A stretch of DNA of 64,000 nt. Source: Lactifluus volemus. Taxonomy: Eukaryota; Basidiomycota; Agaricomycetes; Russulales; Russulaceae. This document shows positions 32,673 through 43,761 of this stretch, in pieces. The notes under the pieces are model-generated. The model made no database searches. It was given only the letters and a program-made list of their open reading frames with translations, and was not told the DNA's origin. How positions within the stretch are numbered: position 1 is the stretch's first letter; every line of letters starts with the position of its first letter. The translations under genes were made by a program, and so were the position numbers. The stretch is taken from positions 62,001 to 126,000 of the forward strand of contig WTXI01000075.1 of assembly GCA_022376515.1 (NCBI GenBank), read 5' to 3'.

Positions 32673-35600
32673 CTAATCGTGCACTCCACGTCCCGCAAGT
32701 AGGCCCGCGCGCCGTGGCGAAGCGCTCACGTTCGTTCCTACAATTCCACCCCCTCGGCGTCGCGACACCGGACTCCGAGGCGCCTCGGCATCTGTCGTTT
32801 TACGCTGCCATTCATCGATCAGACGTCCCACGCCCTGATACGGCTTCTCTGGCGACGGCGGCTGCGAATCGTCACCCGCAGCGGGCGGTGCCGGGGACGG
32901 CGAGCGTCTCTGGACAGGTCTCACCACCGGAGCCTCGAGTCCGAGTCCGAATGCCCCGCCACCGCTGCTGCTGCCGCCGCCCAAGGAGGTATCGAGTTTC
33001 GTCGGCGAGCGACGCCCGAGATACGACGAGACATCGGGTTTCCTCTCTACCGCAAGACCAGGGAGACCAACAGGCGAGGGCGACGCAAGCTCTGCACGCG
33101 GCCTATCCGACACCCCAATGCCCGTCGGCAACTTTCTCAACGGATCCGCGAGACCGGGCAAACCCACGGCGCCGCCTATATGGCCGCGGCGCGAGGGAGA
33201 CGGGACGTGTGTAGTCACAGACCGGGAGAGGGTCGTCCCCGATTGAGCAGCAGGGCTGTTAAGGAGCCGAGTGGCCGGGCTCGCGGTTGGGGTGACGCCC
33301 ATCGCCTCGTAGCGCTGGACCATATCCGAGATGGAAGTGCGTCGCGTACTGCGTTGAGCCCGCGCGTCTGGTTCGGGCACGTCCAGGCCGGAGCTGTCGC
33401 CATCAACTGGAGAAGCCGCGGGGAATTTTATGGCAGCAGAGGCAGTCGAGGAGTTCAGGAACATCGATTGCGGGCGCGCGCGCGCAGTTGCAGGCCCGGC
33501 CGACGCAGAGGGTGATGGTCCTGCATCACGGCTGTTCGTGGACAGCTTGCGATGTCTCGGCGAACGCCGCGTAGAAGAGAACAAGTCGCCCTTCGCAGAG
33601 TCGATGGGTATCAATGGCGAAGTCTGCGGCTGTGGCGATGTAGGGCGCGGCCTCGGCGAATAGTCAGCAGAGGGGAACAACAGAGACTTGCTCGAGCCAT
33701 TGATATCTTCTGGCTCTTGTGAAGTTAACGTTAACTTTGGCCCTGTGGGAGTACCGCTAATCGACTTGGCACGTTCTTCCTTCCCTCCCCATAGATCGAC
33801 TAGTTCGTGAACTGAGCCTTGACGGCCCGTCGATCTACTCCTCCGTCGTCTACCAGGGCTGACACCCGCCGTCTCATTCGCCTCGACCCGTACAGGCTGG
33901 CGCATACCAGTGGGCCGCGGACGAACGTAGGCAATCGCTTCTTCCGGTCCATCGTCACTGCTGATCGTCGATGTCGTATCCTGCCGCTTATGGCCCGAAA
34001 ACCAGCTATCTGCAGGGGGCGGCGCAGACACGCGCGGTTCTCCCGTTGCCAATCCCGGTTTTGGCTGCAGAGGCTGTCGACCGGCACCCGTGTCCGCGTG
34101 AGTTTGCTTCATGGACATGATCCATGAAGGCGTGGTCGTGGGCGCGGGAGACGGCGACGGTGGCGGTGACGAGGGCTTTCCGGCGACGGCAACAGCTTCC
34201 TGGGGGCTCGGAATGTGAGGGGCACGCTCAACGATCACCGACGTTCGTTTGTTCGGTGTATTTTTAAGCACAGGTTTTGAGACCGTGCCACTCGTTTCGT
34301 CCTCGTCCGGTCCAGTCAGCCAATCCTGAGGCGCAGGGCGACGCATGATCTGCGCGGGAGACGGCGGCTCGTCAAGTTTGTGTGCTTGGCTAGGAGGTGG
34401 AGGTTGTATGGCGTGTGATGACTGACGCCTGGGTGGAGGAGCACGTGATGGGAGACGCGGAATACGTGTCGGTGACGGTGCTGGAAGATGTGATCCTACA
34501 ATTTCACGCTTGGGTGTCCGCAAATCGCGCGACTCGAGCGCTAACGTACCGGTGGTTTGTTCGGAATGAAAGCCCCCATCACGACTAAATTTATTTCCGG
34601 TACGCTGAACGTTTGTATCGGTACGTGCGACTTGCGAAGGCTGAATGGGAAGCACCGGCGGCGTGCCGAAGGAGCCAGACTTCCCGTGCGACGGAGGCTG
34701 AGTCGAAGCGGGCCCAGATTTGGTAGATAGGAATACACGGTCAAGGTCTTCGAGTGCAGGAAAGCGCTGTTCTATTGCAACATCGATCTTCGGTGCGCTC
34801 GCCTGCCCCTGGGGCGAAGGTGATGTCCGCCAGGACGTCGAAGCTGGCGGCGCAGGCGGCAGGCCCTGTAAGGGCAACCGCGGAGAGGGCGAAGGGCGAG
34901 GCGAGTTCGAAGCCGAATTAAATGAAGATGTTCCCCTACCAGGAACGGCCAGATTGGTGGAGAATGATTCCCCGCCCGTCGCACCCATGGCTTTCTGGAC
35001 CTCGCCAAGCGTCGGGGCAGGTGCGCGTTCCGACGCAAGCCCTAGCCCTTCGAATGCGTCCTTCGGCTTATTCGGCGCACGAAAGCGAGGAATTTCCGAA
35101 GGGCGCAAAGTACTCGCCGCAGGCCTCACGCTCGGTTGTTGTGTCAACCAAGGGGTACCGGATGCCGATGCAGCCGCAGCAGCGGTTGATGACGACGCAA
35201 ATCCGAGGTCGAATGAGTCTCCGAACCCAACCATCCCGGAAGGTGAGCCCTGCATCGTCTTGCGACGGTCCTTCTTCAGCTTGCCAGTATCTCCGCCAGA
35301 TCCTCGGACAACAAGATTCCACGCGTCGTCGAGGGATGCGGCGGGCGGTACCCATGTGGTCGGGCTCATGAGGCCAGAACGGTGTCCGCGAAGGGCGCCG
35401 CGCGCAGCCCTCCATGACTCGTCCTCTGCATCATTGAATTCGAGCTCTGGTGCTTTCCGTTCAGCTTTATCCTTCGTTGGGCTCGAAGGGCCCGTAACGG
35501 CGTGATGAAGTGATACAGGCGCTGGCCGTCCCCGTCGTAAAGGGGCAATCGCCTCGAGGACCCTTTCCCGTGCCTGAACGCCCGCGTTCTTGACGGGATT

Positions 35601-36866
35601 AGCTGATGAAGAAGGCGCTTGCGCTTGTGGAACAGATGCAATAGAGGGACGATAGGAGACGAGATCATCCAGGGCGCTTGATGTCGGGGCAGAGGATACG
35701 GCGGGTAAAGATGGAACCAGCTGGGAACGAGATGGGATGGTATAATTGAACTTGGACTTTGTACCACGCATGCGGTGTACTGTATTGAGGATCTCGAATG
35801 CTGTCGGACGCTGCGCTCCGTGCTCGCGTAACATAGAGGCTGTGCGTGTTGAGTTTCCCATGTCAAAAAAACCAGATACGAAAACCTAACACACCAATTA
35901 GTGAATTCATTTGCCCCGAATAGACTGGATAAGGGGGTATTTTGTATTGGACGTTCAGGATAGCGAGGGGGCCGTGTTCCTCGAAAGGAGTAGTGTAGTA
36001 ACACAGTTTGTACAAGAGGACACCCAGAGCCCAAACATCTGACTTTTCGTCGATCGGGCGTCGAAGATAAGGATCGACCATTTCGGGGGCGCGATACTGG
36101 AGGGTAGTGTGGCGATTTAGATCAGCCTCGAGAGCCCTTATTTCTTGGGTGTTGGCAGGCAGTCGAGTTGGAACCGGTGATGCAGAACCAAAGTCGCATA
36201 ACTTGAATAACGATTCAGAGGACTGAAGGATGTTCTCGACTTTGAGGTCACGGTGCAGGAGGGCAGGACGCAGGTTGTGCATAGCAGCGACGCCCTCGCA
36301 GACGTCAACAAAAATCTGGAGAATATCAGCCTCCGTGAGGCGCTCGCGTAGTCGTCTGTTCATCATGTCGATGATCCCGCCGCCTGACCGGGGTAAGAGG
36401 GGAAGGGGCAAAAGGAATACACCACGAACCTGGGCAGTACTCCATCAGAATGAAGACTTCGTATATCCCAGCTGATGTCCTGTGCCAGGCTGCGTCGATA
36501 AGATGGACAATGTTTGGGTGGCCTTTCAAGATGCGCTGTTTTCTGCTTTGAGATGGATTATTCGGGTGATATAAACGGCGACATACCATGATGTCGACTT
36601 CCTTCTTGACCTCGGTGAGCATTGACTCGTTTGGAACTGCGATGCGCTTAAGGACATGGTGGGTTGTACCATACACGGGTGTAGGGGTCCTGACGAGGTA
36701 GACATGGGCAAAACCGCCTATTCTTGATGGTTACGAAGTCGGAAAAAGAGAATTGGGCAACCAAACCTTGGCTAAGATAGCGCTCTACCTGGACAGTATA
36801 CTTGTTCACTGAGATTGTCTGACCTTGGACGAGTGTGCCCTTGTTGTTGGCCTGCTGGAAGGCCAT
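32673..36866 (-). CDS. NAK/Ark-family serine/threonine protein kinase (Ark1/Prk1/AAK1 type)
   Basis: Five exons (36866-36767, 36717-36587, 36535-36430, 36383-35895, 35839-32673) encode about 1330 residues. The kinase domain spans about residues 25-320. It has the Gly loop GGFAHVYLV (34-42), the ATP lysine in HHVLK (57), helix-C Glu about 73, LLHRDLKVEN (156-163), DFGSA (176-180) and RAPEMVDPY. HPNIVHLIDAAW and DLNRHTTLQYRAPEMVDPY are diagnostic of the NAK family, whose fungal members regulate actin patches and clathrin endocytosis. The remaining 1000 residues are one long exon of Pro/Ser-rich disordered sequence with many basic SP/TP sites. The start ATG at 36866 is the first in frame before the Gly loop. 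Confidence 0.9.
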
Positions 36867-37189
36867 AAAGTTGTCTTGTTTACGCAACTACGACAATCGA
36901 GTGACTCGTCCCGTTTTAGTAAACTCGCGTGGAACTCACGTGGCAAATGGTTTCAACGTCGCTTCCGGGTCTCAGGGCTGTGGTAGAATCATTTTCCACA
37001 GTTAAAGTCCTTATTTCCTGGATTTATGTATAGGCGACTTTAACAATCTCGACATTTCGCTGCTAGAATTGGCCTAGGCCTGCAAGTCTGTGCTGTGTCC
37101 TGCAGTACGGGACCGAGGGAGCTCGTTGATTTCTCCTGCCACCAACACGACACTCTGTTTTCTGTCTATTTACGGGTTACATTTAAATC
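36867..37189. other. Intergenic, no gene recognised
   Basis: Upstream region of the kinase gene and left edge of the CHAT array. No coding frame or repeat is seen before the CHAT remnant begins near 37190. Confidence 0.4.
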
Positions 37190-37610
37190 TATGGCGTGGA
37201 GACAGAGCACCGTGAGTCATGGTGCCGATATCAAATTCGAACGTTGAGAGTGACCTATATTCATCTTTCGAGGCTCTCTCTCTGAGATCGAGCATGAAAT
37301 TGATATTCATCAAATTATGCTTTCGTCATTACAGTTCGATTTCATCCTCGGCGTGTCGAATTGCTCGGATCCCTAGCAGCGTGGAAACACGATCACTTCG
37401 AATTCTCTGCATCGCACGGACAGCTGGACCAATCAGTCCTTCACTATACGGAAAGGCTAATTTAAACAACGAGATGACATTAAGTATTGTGTCAAGCACC
37501 TTAGTCATCTCAGACACCAACAGCCCAACATCCGAGTCTTCAACAGTGACGTAACATCCGTTCTTGTGTAGACGTTGGCAGAGCAAGTGGAGTCGATGTC
37601 GGACGATTTA
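37190..37610 (+). pseudogene. 5' remnant of a TPR-CHAT gene (unit 0)
   Basis: It matches the beginning of the complete CHAT genes: the conserved exon 1 donor context (gagcaccgtgagtcatggtgccg), then the exon 2 start (SLSEIEHEIDIHQI, FHPRRVELLGSLAAWKHDHFEFSASHGQLDQSVLH). The frame is broken after about 70 codons. Homology then jumps across a deletion to the EQVESMSD segment and ends. It is joined directly to the spacer block found upstream of every CHAT gene. Confidence 0.75.
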
Positions 37611-38208
37611 GTGGGGCAGGTACTACATGTGCTGGAGATTGACCTTGCGGAATATGATATGATGAGATGCAGGGATTGTCAGTGTGTGTCGTGCTCGAAA
37701 CCTTCTATCTCCATGCTTTGAGGTGCACCGCCGTGTTGTTGACATCAAGTTGAGAGAGGATTATGTGGTCGCGCCTGCGTGCAAAGCCGGCACGCTGGGA
37801 CATGGTTGGCTTTGCATCGATAAAAGTGATGTTGGGGAGCGCCAGCACGCGGAGGGCTGTTTGGAAATCTGTGGGACAGTTCAGTGAGGTCCGGGGATGT
37901 CCAGGGGCGCTGCCACTAGCAGTGGGTGAGATTGTGTTCAATGTGCAGTCAAGTCATGCACGTCATTGCGCAGAGCCTCATCGGGAGGGATTACATACAT
38001 CTGGGCCTTCTGGCCAGGCCTGACAGCTAGGCTTCCACGTGGTGTCCAGCCGGCAAGGCGCCTACGTAGAGCCATTATCACGATCGCCCTCAGTCCGGGT
38101 TTTCTGCACTTTTAAATATCGTGCATGTTGAGCGCATTTCTTCTCTCACCAACTCGAACCTCTCTTCTTTGGAAAAGTTATCCTCTAACTCTTTATTGAA
38201 TGAACACA
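37611..38208. other. Conserved pre-CHAT spacer block, first copy
   Basis: The same block precedes every complete CHAT gene in whole or part (52290-53051, 61190-61900; only its end at 43570-43761). One plus frame reads LEIDLAEYDMMRCRDCQCVSCSKPSISML and stops. It is Cys-rich and partly kept in the other copies, but its left end is missing here. On the minus strand another conserved frame reads RVLALPNITFIDAKPTMSQR. I cannot assign either to a family; they may be relics of a separate gene carried in the repeat unit. Confidence 0.35.
38036..38041. promoter_or_regulatory. CACGTG motif upstream of CHAT gene 1
   Basis: CACGTG within tccacgtggtgtcc, 168 bases before the ATG at 38209. The same context precedes the other three CHAT genes at nearly the same distance. 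Confidence 0.4.
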
Positions 38209-41200
38209 ATGGAGACCGAGGAGCGTGAGTCATGGTGCCGATTCAATTTCAAACTTTCCGAACCGTTCTACGTCACGTATGAGAATGCCTGATATTCACC
38301 TTTACAGTCTCCGAGTCTCTTGATGAAATTGAGGATGAAATTGATGCTCATCAAGTTTTTCTTTCGTCTTTACCTCGATTTCATCCTCGGCGTGCCGAAG
38401 AGCTCAGATCCCTAACAGGGTGGAGATACAGGCACTTTGAAATCTCTGCGTTGTACGGACAGCTGGACCAATTAATCCTTCACTTGACGGAAGCATTACT
38501 ACTGCAGGGGACCGGATCTACGCCGGCTACCGCACTGTCTCTCTATATGCTCGCAAAGTTCCTTTATGTTCGCTGGAAAACATTCAAACAGCCCGACGAT
38601 ATCAAGTATTGTGTCAATTACCTTTGTCATCTCAGAGACCAACGGCTTCTACTCGACGACATCTCCCACGATGAGATGACATCAGAACTTGTGCGGGCAT
38701 TAGGAGGGCAAGTGGAATCACAGCCAAAGTCGGACAACGTGATAGAGAATATCAAGGAGATGGTGATTCTCTGCGTCGAACTGCTCAACTCTGATAATTC
38801 CCCAATTTATGCTTTTACCCTCTTATTCGATGTTATGGCTAATCACGATACAAGGAGAGAATGTATCGACCAAGGGATCGAATGCTTCCGGGAAGCGAAC
38901 ATTCGTTTCCCGTATTCCCCCCGGCTCTCTTTTTTTCTTGGCAAGCTCCTCTTCAGGCGCTTCTTCGAAAAAGGTTTTTCGAACGACGATTACAACGAGG
39001 CAATAGCCAGCCTGGTCAGAGCCATAACTCTCGCTTCCGATCTTCCCGAAGACACCGGCGAAGACTATCGGAGTATCGTCGAACTCTGTTTATGGAGCAT
39101 CGCGACTTGTTCCTATTTCAGATACCTCATATATGGAAAACCAGAGTATTTAGAGGAGGCGATTAACCATAACCGTACTTATTTGAGCTCAAGCTCGGAT
39201 CCTCTTGATCATCCGAGACGCCTCGACATTTCCCGGCAATTGGCGTATCTCGTGGACAGTCGCATCCGATTCACGCATTTGGTTGCTCTCAGTGATCGAG
39301 ACCCTTTCGACTTTTCGACCCTATCATCCCTTACTGCGTCTATTACAGAACTAAACTCCTGGACCTCCGAGCAGTGGGATCGACACGATCAAGCACTGGA
39401 CTCCATAAATGTGGCCATTATCTCTGGCAGTGAAATAGTAGAGAATGAGCAAGTTCTCAAATACTGCCGCCAGTTGGTCAATTCACTACGCCGTGATCCA
39501 TCTTCAAATCATCTACCCATTCCATCGCTCCCCTTTAACACGTTGAGAGATATTCTGGTCCACACGTTTGACAGCACCGACAAAATCGAATTCCTCGATG
39601 AGTCAATTGCCGTACTTCGTGATGGCCTCAAAATGCATTGCACACCATACGAACAACAGTTCCTAACTATCTCCCTCATCCCCCTATTATCTTCCCGCCT
39701 CGACCGGCTTGAGCGCAGAGAAGACTTGGAAGATCTCATCCAATTATTCGTCAAGCTCGTGGATGATACAGCAGTGACGGCATCCATGCAATTAATGTTC
39801 TCCCGCAGTTGGGCTGTAACAGCGCATTCCTTTGGGCACCCTTCCATCACGACTGCTTATGAAAAGGCCCTCTCGCTCACCCAAGACTATTATTCCTATC
39901 CCCCGACACTCGAAACACAACATTTTCGTCTCGTCTCTATGCGCGAAGACGTCGCAGACCTGCCGTCAAACTATGCATCGTACCAGGTCGACACAGGTCA
40001 ACTCAATAGGGCGATCGAGACTCTTGAGCGAGGGCGAGCCTTGCTCTGGTCAGAGATGCGTAGCTTCCGCACTTCTGCCGACCGGCTTGCTGCAGTCAAC
40101 TTGGCCTTGGCAGAGGAGTTCGTGGCGATCAACAGTGAGCTGGAGCAAGTTACAACATCCGTAGTGCCGTATGGAATAATAGAAGCAGTGTGTAGTGGAG
40201 GAGAGGGTCCTAGCAGAGTGGATCCATTCGGTCCTCTGGTGGCGAAGCGACAGGAGCTATTGGAGGATCGCGAAAAGCTCATTGAACGAATCCGGGCCTT
40301 ACCAGACTTGCATAATTTCTTGAAGCCCCCGTCGTTTGAAGCACTTCGTTCGGCTGCATTACGCGGACCAGTCGTCACCATCAACCATTGCAAGTTTCGC
40401 TCCGACATCCTCATCTTGTTCCACAACTCTCCTCCATCCCTTATCACCACGCCCGATGACTTCCATGACCGCGCACTCGAGTTGGGTGATCGACTGGTGG
40501 AAGATAGAAAGGTATACGGTCTTGAATCAAGGCGGTATAACCGTACGCTTCGCTTCGTACTCGAGAGACTCTATGGACTTGTAGGCAGGCCAGTCATCGA
40601 GGAGTTCCGAAAAATGAAGGTACCCGAGCATTCCAGAGTTTGGTGGTGTCCCACATCGGTCTTCTGCCACCTCCCTCTTCATGCGATGGGGCCAATCCCT
40701 TCAGATGATCGGGTCAAGCGCTATTTCTCCGACCTTTACATCACTTCCTACACTCCAACACTTTCCACACTGATAGAATCACGCAAGCCTGGAAGACAAT
40801 CTCCGGGCAGGCCTTCAATTCTTCTTGTCGCCCAACCAGAATCTCTGCAATATGCAATCCCAGAGATCTGGAAAATACAACGCCTTGATGCGACAGTCAC
40901 ATCTCTTATCTCAAAGAAGGCTACACCTTCCAGTGTGGTGGAAGGGCTCAGGCATCACCAGTTCTCCCATTTCGTATGCCATGGAAATCTGGAACGAGGA
41001 AGACCACTCGATGCATCTTTCCAGCTTTATGGGAGCGAGCGGCTTACGCTACTCGATATTGTGCGCTCTCGACTTCCCAGGGCTGAATTTGCCTTCCTTT
41101 CGGCCTGTCACACTGCTGAGCTGACTGAGGACAGCATCGATGACGAGGCACTCCACCTTACTGCGGCTATGCAATATTGTGGGTTCCGGAGTGTTGTTGG

Positions 41201-41396
41201 GACGATGTGGGCAATGGCGGATGAAGATGGGCAATATCTGGTCGAAGATTTCTACAAGTCAATACTGTCGAGGGATGAGCCAGGGGTGGCTTATTATGAG
41301 AGATCGGCTCGGGCGCTTCGTGACGCGGTGCAGAATCTACGAAGAAAAGGAGTACCTTTGGAGCGATGGGTGAATTATGTGCATTATGGCGTATGA
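38209..41396 (+). CDS. TPR-CHAT protease-like protein 1
   Basis: Exon 1 is only 16 bases (38209-38224, METEE plus one base). Intron 38225-38307 starts gtgagt, and exon 2 is 38308-41396; the protein is about 1034 residues. The N-terminal two thirds is an alpha solenoid of TPR type (NEAIASLVRAITLASDLPED, EYLEEAINHNRTYLSSS, QLNRAIETLERGRALLWSEM). The CHAT domain follows from about residue 690, with VWWCPTSVFCHLPLHAMGP and the catalytic dyad His about 897 (HFVCHGN) and Cys about 939 (LSACHTA). CHAT domains are caspase-fold cysteine peptidases (clan CD). Both catalytic residues are present, so the enzyme is probably active; its substrate is unknown. It is the most diverged of the complete copies. 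Confidence 0.9.
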
Positions 41397-41934
41397 TTAG
41401 GAGAATCTGTGAGTCATGTATTCTATCTTCCAGTGGTATACGAACATTGAACCCTGAACGAAAATAGTGTGAGGACAGCCACCTCGCTTTTTTCATAAAC
41501 ACGTGCTCAACGTCTTTTCGCGGGATCCTTTCTCGTTCATGCTTATCATATGTCACCTCAGCTACGACACATTTACTACTACCCCTGGGCTCAGTACCTC
41601 GTGCCGCTCCCGGCGCGTTCCCGCGTTCCGTTCATCTCTTGGTATCTGCGACTACGCTCCTCGTGTGTCGTATGTTTCCGTTCGTCATCTTACGGGTTCA
41701 TGCTTGATTTATATCTTTTTCCTGCCCTCGTATATCTACAATTGTCGTAGGACCTTCCTCTCCTCTTTGTTCGTCTATCCACGTTTGCAGTGATCCCTTC
41801 TACGTACCTCCACTCGTTCTCGTATCCGGTGGGTTTGTAGCTTGACCATTGCACCCGTTCTCGACGCAATTACTACTTTGAGCACTGTAGCCACCAAAGA
41901 CAAATATATATTTGTCATAAAGGCTTGAGAATTA
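41397..41934. other. Post-CHAT spacer block, unit 1
   Basis: It contains the CHAT gene 1 3' flank and a block of about 330 bases repeated at 50200-50640 and 59060-59500. The block has open frames in more than one phase but no conserved protein signature. I see no gene. Confidence 0.4.
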
Positions 41935-43103
41935 TACAAAGGAGAGCAGCGAAGCATCGCCGCCATCCTCCATTTGTCGTTGTAAGTCGTCGCGTAAAGT
42001 CTCTAACTCTCTCTTTGTTACAGTACCAAGTCTCGCTACAGTATCGTGCTTGAGTCCGCTCGTCGCACGGACTTCAATCACGTCAGCCGTATATCTGGGT
42101 CTCGCCACTGCCACCACCTGGAGTAGGCACGCTCGCATTGGAAGAAAAGTTGGAACAGATTCAGAACTCTCCTTAAAACCACGTGGCTGGTAGACTCCGT
42201 TGGGTTACTGCCGCCTATGTAGCAGGGAGAGGTGATACAGCAGAGTGCGCGGGAGCACCAGATCTCGAGGTCCGAGTAATCGGTTCAGCCCCGTGATGCG
42301 AGAAGCCCGGTGGGAGAGGCGTGATGAGACCTGTTGGTGCAAAAAGTGTATCCGGAGCTGGAGCGAAGCCAGGAAGTTGAAAGTGAGAGTCAGGGAGGTG
42401 GTGGTAGGATGCCAGGAGGCTGCAAGGGGACCAAGCTAAGTGGGACGGTGGCAGGTGGTGAAAGTGCTGGCGTCACGGGAAAATTAGGAAGGGAGGATGG
42501 GCGGTGGTTGGTTGATGTTGGGTGGGAAACTGTGTAGTATGCCTGTGATGCCTGGAGCGAAACCAGGGGAGCAGGATGGAGGGATACGGTGACGATAAGG
42601 ACACTGAACGATAGGTGCTCAGAAAACATTTGAACATTCAACATTCAACATTCAACAACCGTACCGATGTATTCCAGGGAAAAGACCCTTTGGCATGAGA
42701 GTGTTGTCATCGGTGTCTTCCCCTTCTTTAGCACCAGAAATCGTCTTTCTTAAGGAGGGTGACATATCGCACCTTTTGCCTCTCTTCCTTATTTCCTGCG
42801 GACAACGTGCCGTGAGCCAGTTTTTTAGGTGTGAAGTAAGAGAGCGTCGAGCTTTCTTTCGTCGAGCCTTCGGATAGAAAAGGAAATATGTGTGACATGG
42901 ACAGGATTGAGTTATTTGCCTTTTGCCATGGAAAGTTGCAGTCGAGGAGTAGATTGAACACGTGGTGGAACTCGACGGACTGCACCCCATCTTCGCGAAG
43001 GCAGACGGGCACTGTCACGGTGCCATGTGCCTTCGCGAAGTGGCCGGAGACGTACTACGGCCCGGGTGGTAGCCGTACAGTTACTTTGAGGGATTGCCCG
43101 CAC
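41935..43103 (-). other. Possible multi-exon gene on the minus strand between CHAT genes 1 and 2
   Basis: Minus-strand frames in this block look coding when units 1 and 2 are compared. One reads SLTSHLKNWLTARCPQEIR (unit 1) against SLTSQLKNWLTARYPQEIR (unit 2), followed by KTISGAKEGEDTDDNTLMPK against RTISDAQEEEDTDENTLMPK. Differences are mostly conservative. Downstream come a Pro-rich segment (PALSPPATVPLSLVPLQPPG) and a charged helical C-terminus ending GDASLLSFV at 41935. The pieces lie in different frames, so several introns are required. Units 2 (50720-51800) and 3 (59590-60740) carry frameshifted versions. I do not recognise the family and could not fix the exons. It may be a relic. Confidence 0.3.
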
Positions 43104-43761
43104 ACAGATACCTCATACACCATTACAAGCCTTTGTAGCCCTCTCCTGACAACACCATTCTCTTTAATGCCAACCCGGCCTGCGAAATATATACTGGCAT
43201 TTATTTGCCAAGACAGCTCTACAAAGACATCCACGTTGGCCAGAGCCCCAAAACGTGAACCTGGTGACCCCTACCTAGCCTGAGCTCCTCATGCAGCTCC
43301 CACACCTCATTTTCCTCGTGCACCTGCCGATACGTCCAACATATGGCCCCAACTGCGCCGCGTCGAATGGGCCAATCCCTTGACGCCCGGGCCGACCCAC
43401 GTGCCAGGCTGCCCTAGGCACGAAACTAGAGCCAGATGCGATACTGGCACACCTAGAGCCAGTATTGCGTGTACTGGCCTCGGCAAGTCCGCTGGGTCTA
43501 GGTGCCAAACTTGGCAACTAGATGTGACTAGGTGACCTAGTCTAGTGACGCCAGTCACAATTTCATTTTCCTGATGAGCTCTGTGTCCACGTGGTGTCCT
43601 GAAGGGCGCCTATTAGGAGCCGTTATCACGATGGGCCTCAGGCTGGGTTGTCTGCACGTTTAAATATCGTGCATGTTGAGTGTTGCCAACTCGAATCTCT
43701 CTTCTTTCGCAAAGTTATCCTCTCACTGTCTTGTTTACTGTCCTGATCTTTGGTGAATACC
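43104..43761. other. Pre-CHAT spacer, unit 1, with a substituted segment
   Basis: Part of the block seen before the other CHAT genes. Between about 43405 and 43560 the usual sequence is replaced by a segment rich in ctag (gccctaggcac, aactagagcc, gggtctagg, acctagtctag) that has no counterpart in units 2 and 3. The conserved upstream region with the CACGTG motif resumes near 43570. Confidence 0.4.
43588..43593. promoter_or_regulatory. CACGTG motif upstream of CHAT gene 2
   Basis: Same context (gtccacgtggtgtcctg) as upstream of CHAT genes 1, 3 and 4, 169 bases before the ATG at 43762. A pyrimidine-rich stretch (ctctcttctttcgcaaagttatcc) lies between it and the start and is also conserved. Confidence 0.4.

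Noticed and set aside
32714..35505. Several plus-strand open frames of 100-260 codons opposite the kinase tail
   Set aside because: They are shadows of the long, GC-rich, Pro/Ser-rich exon on the minus strand and have no domains.
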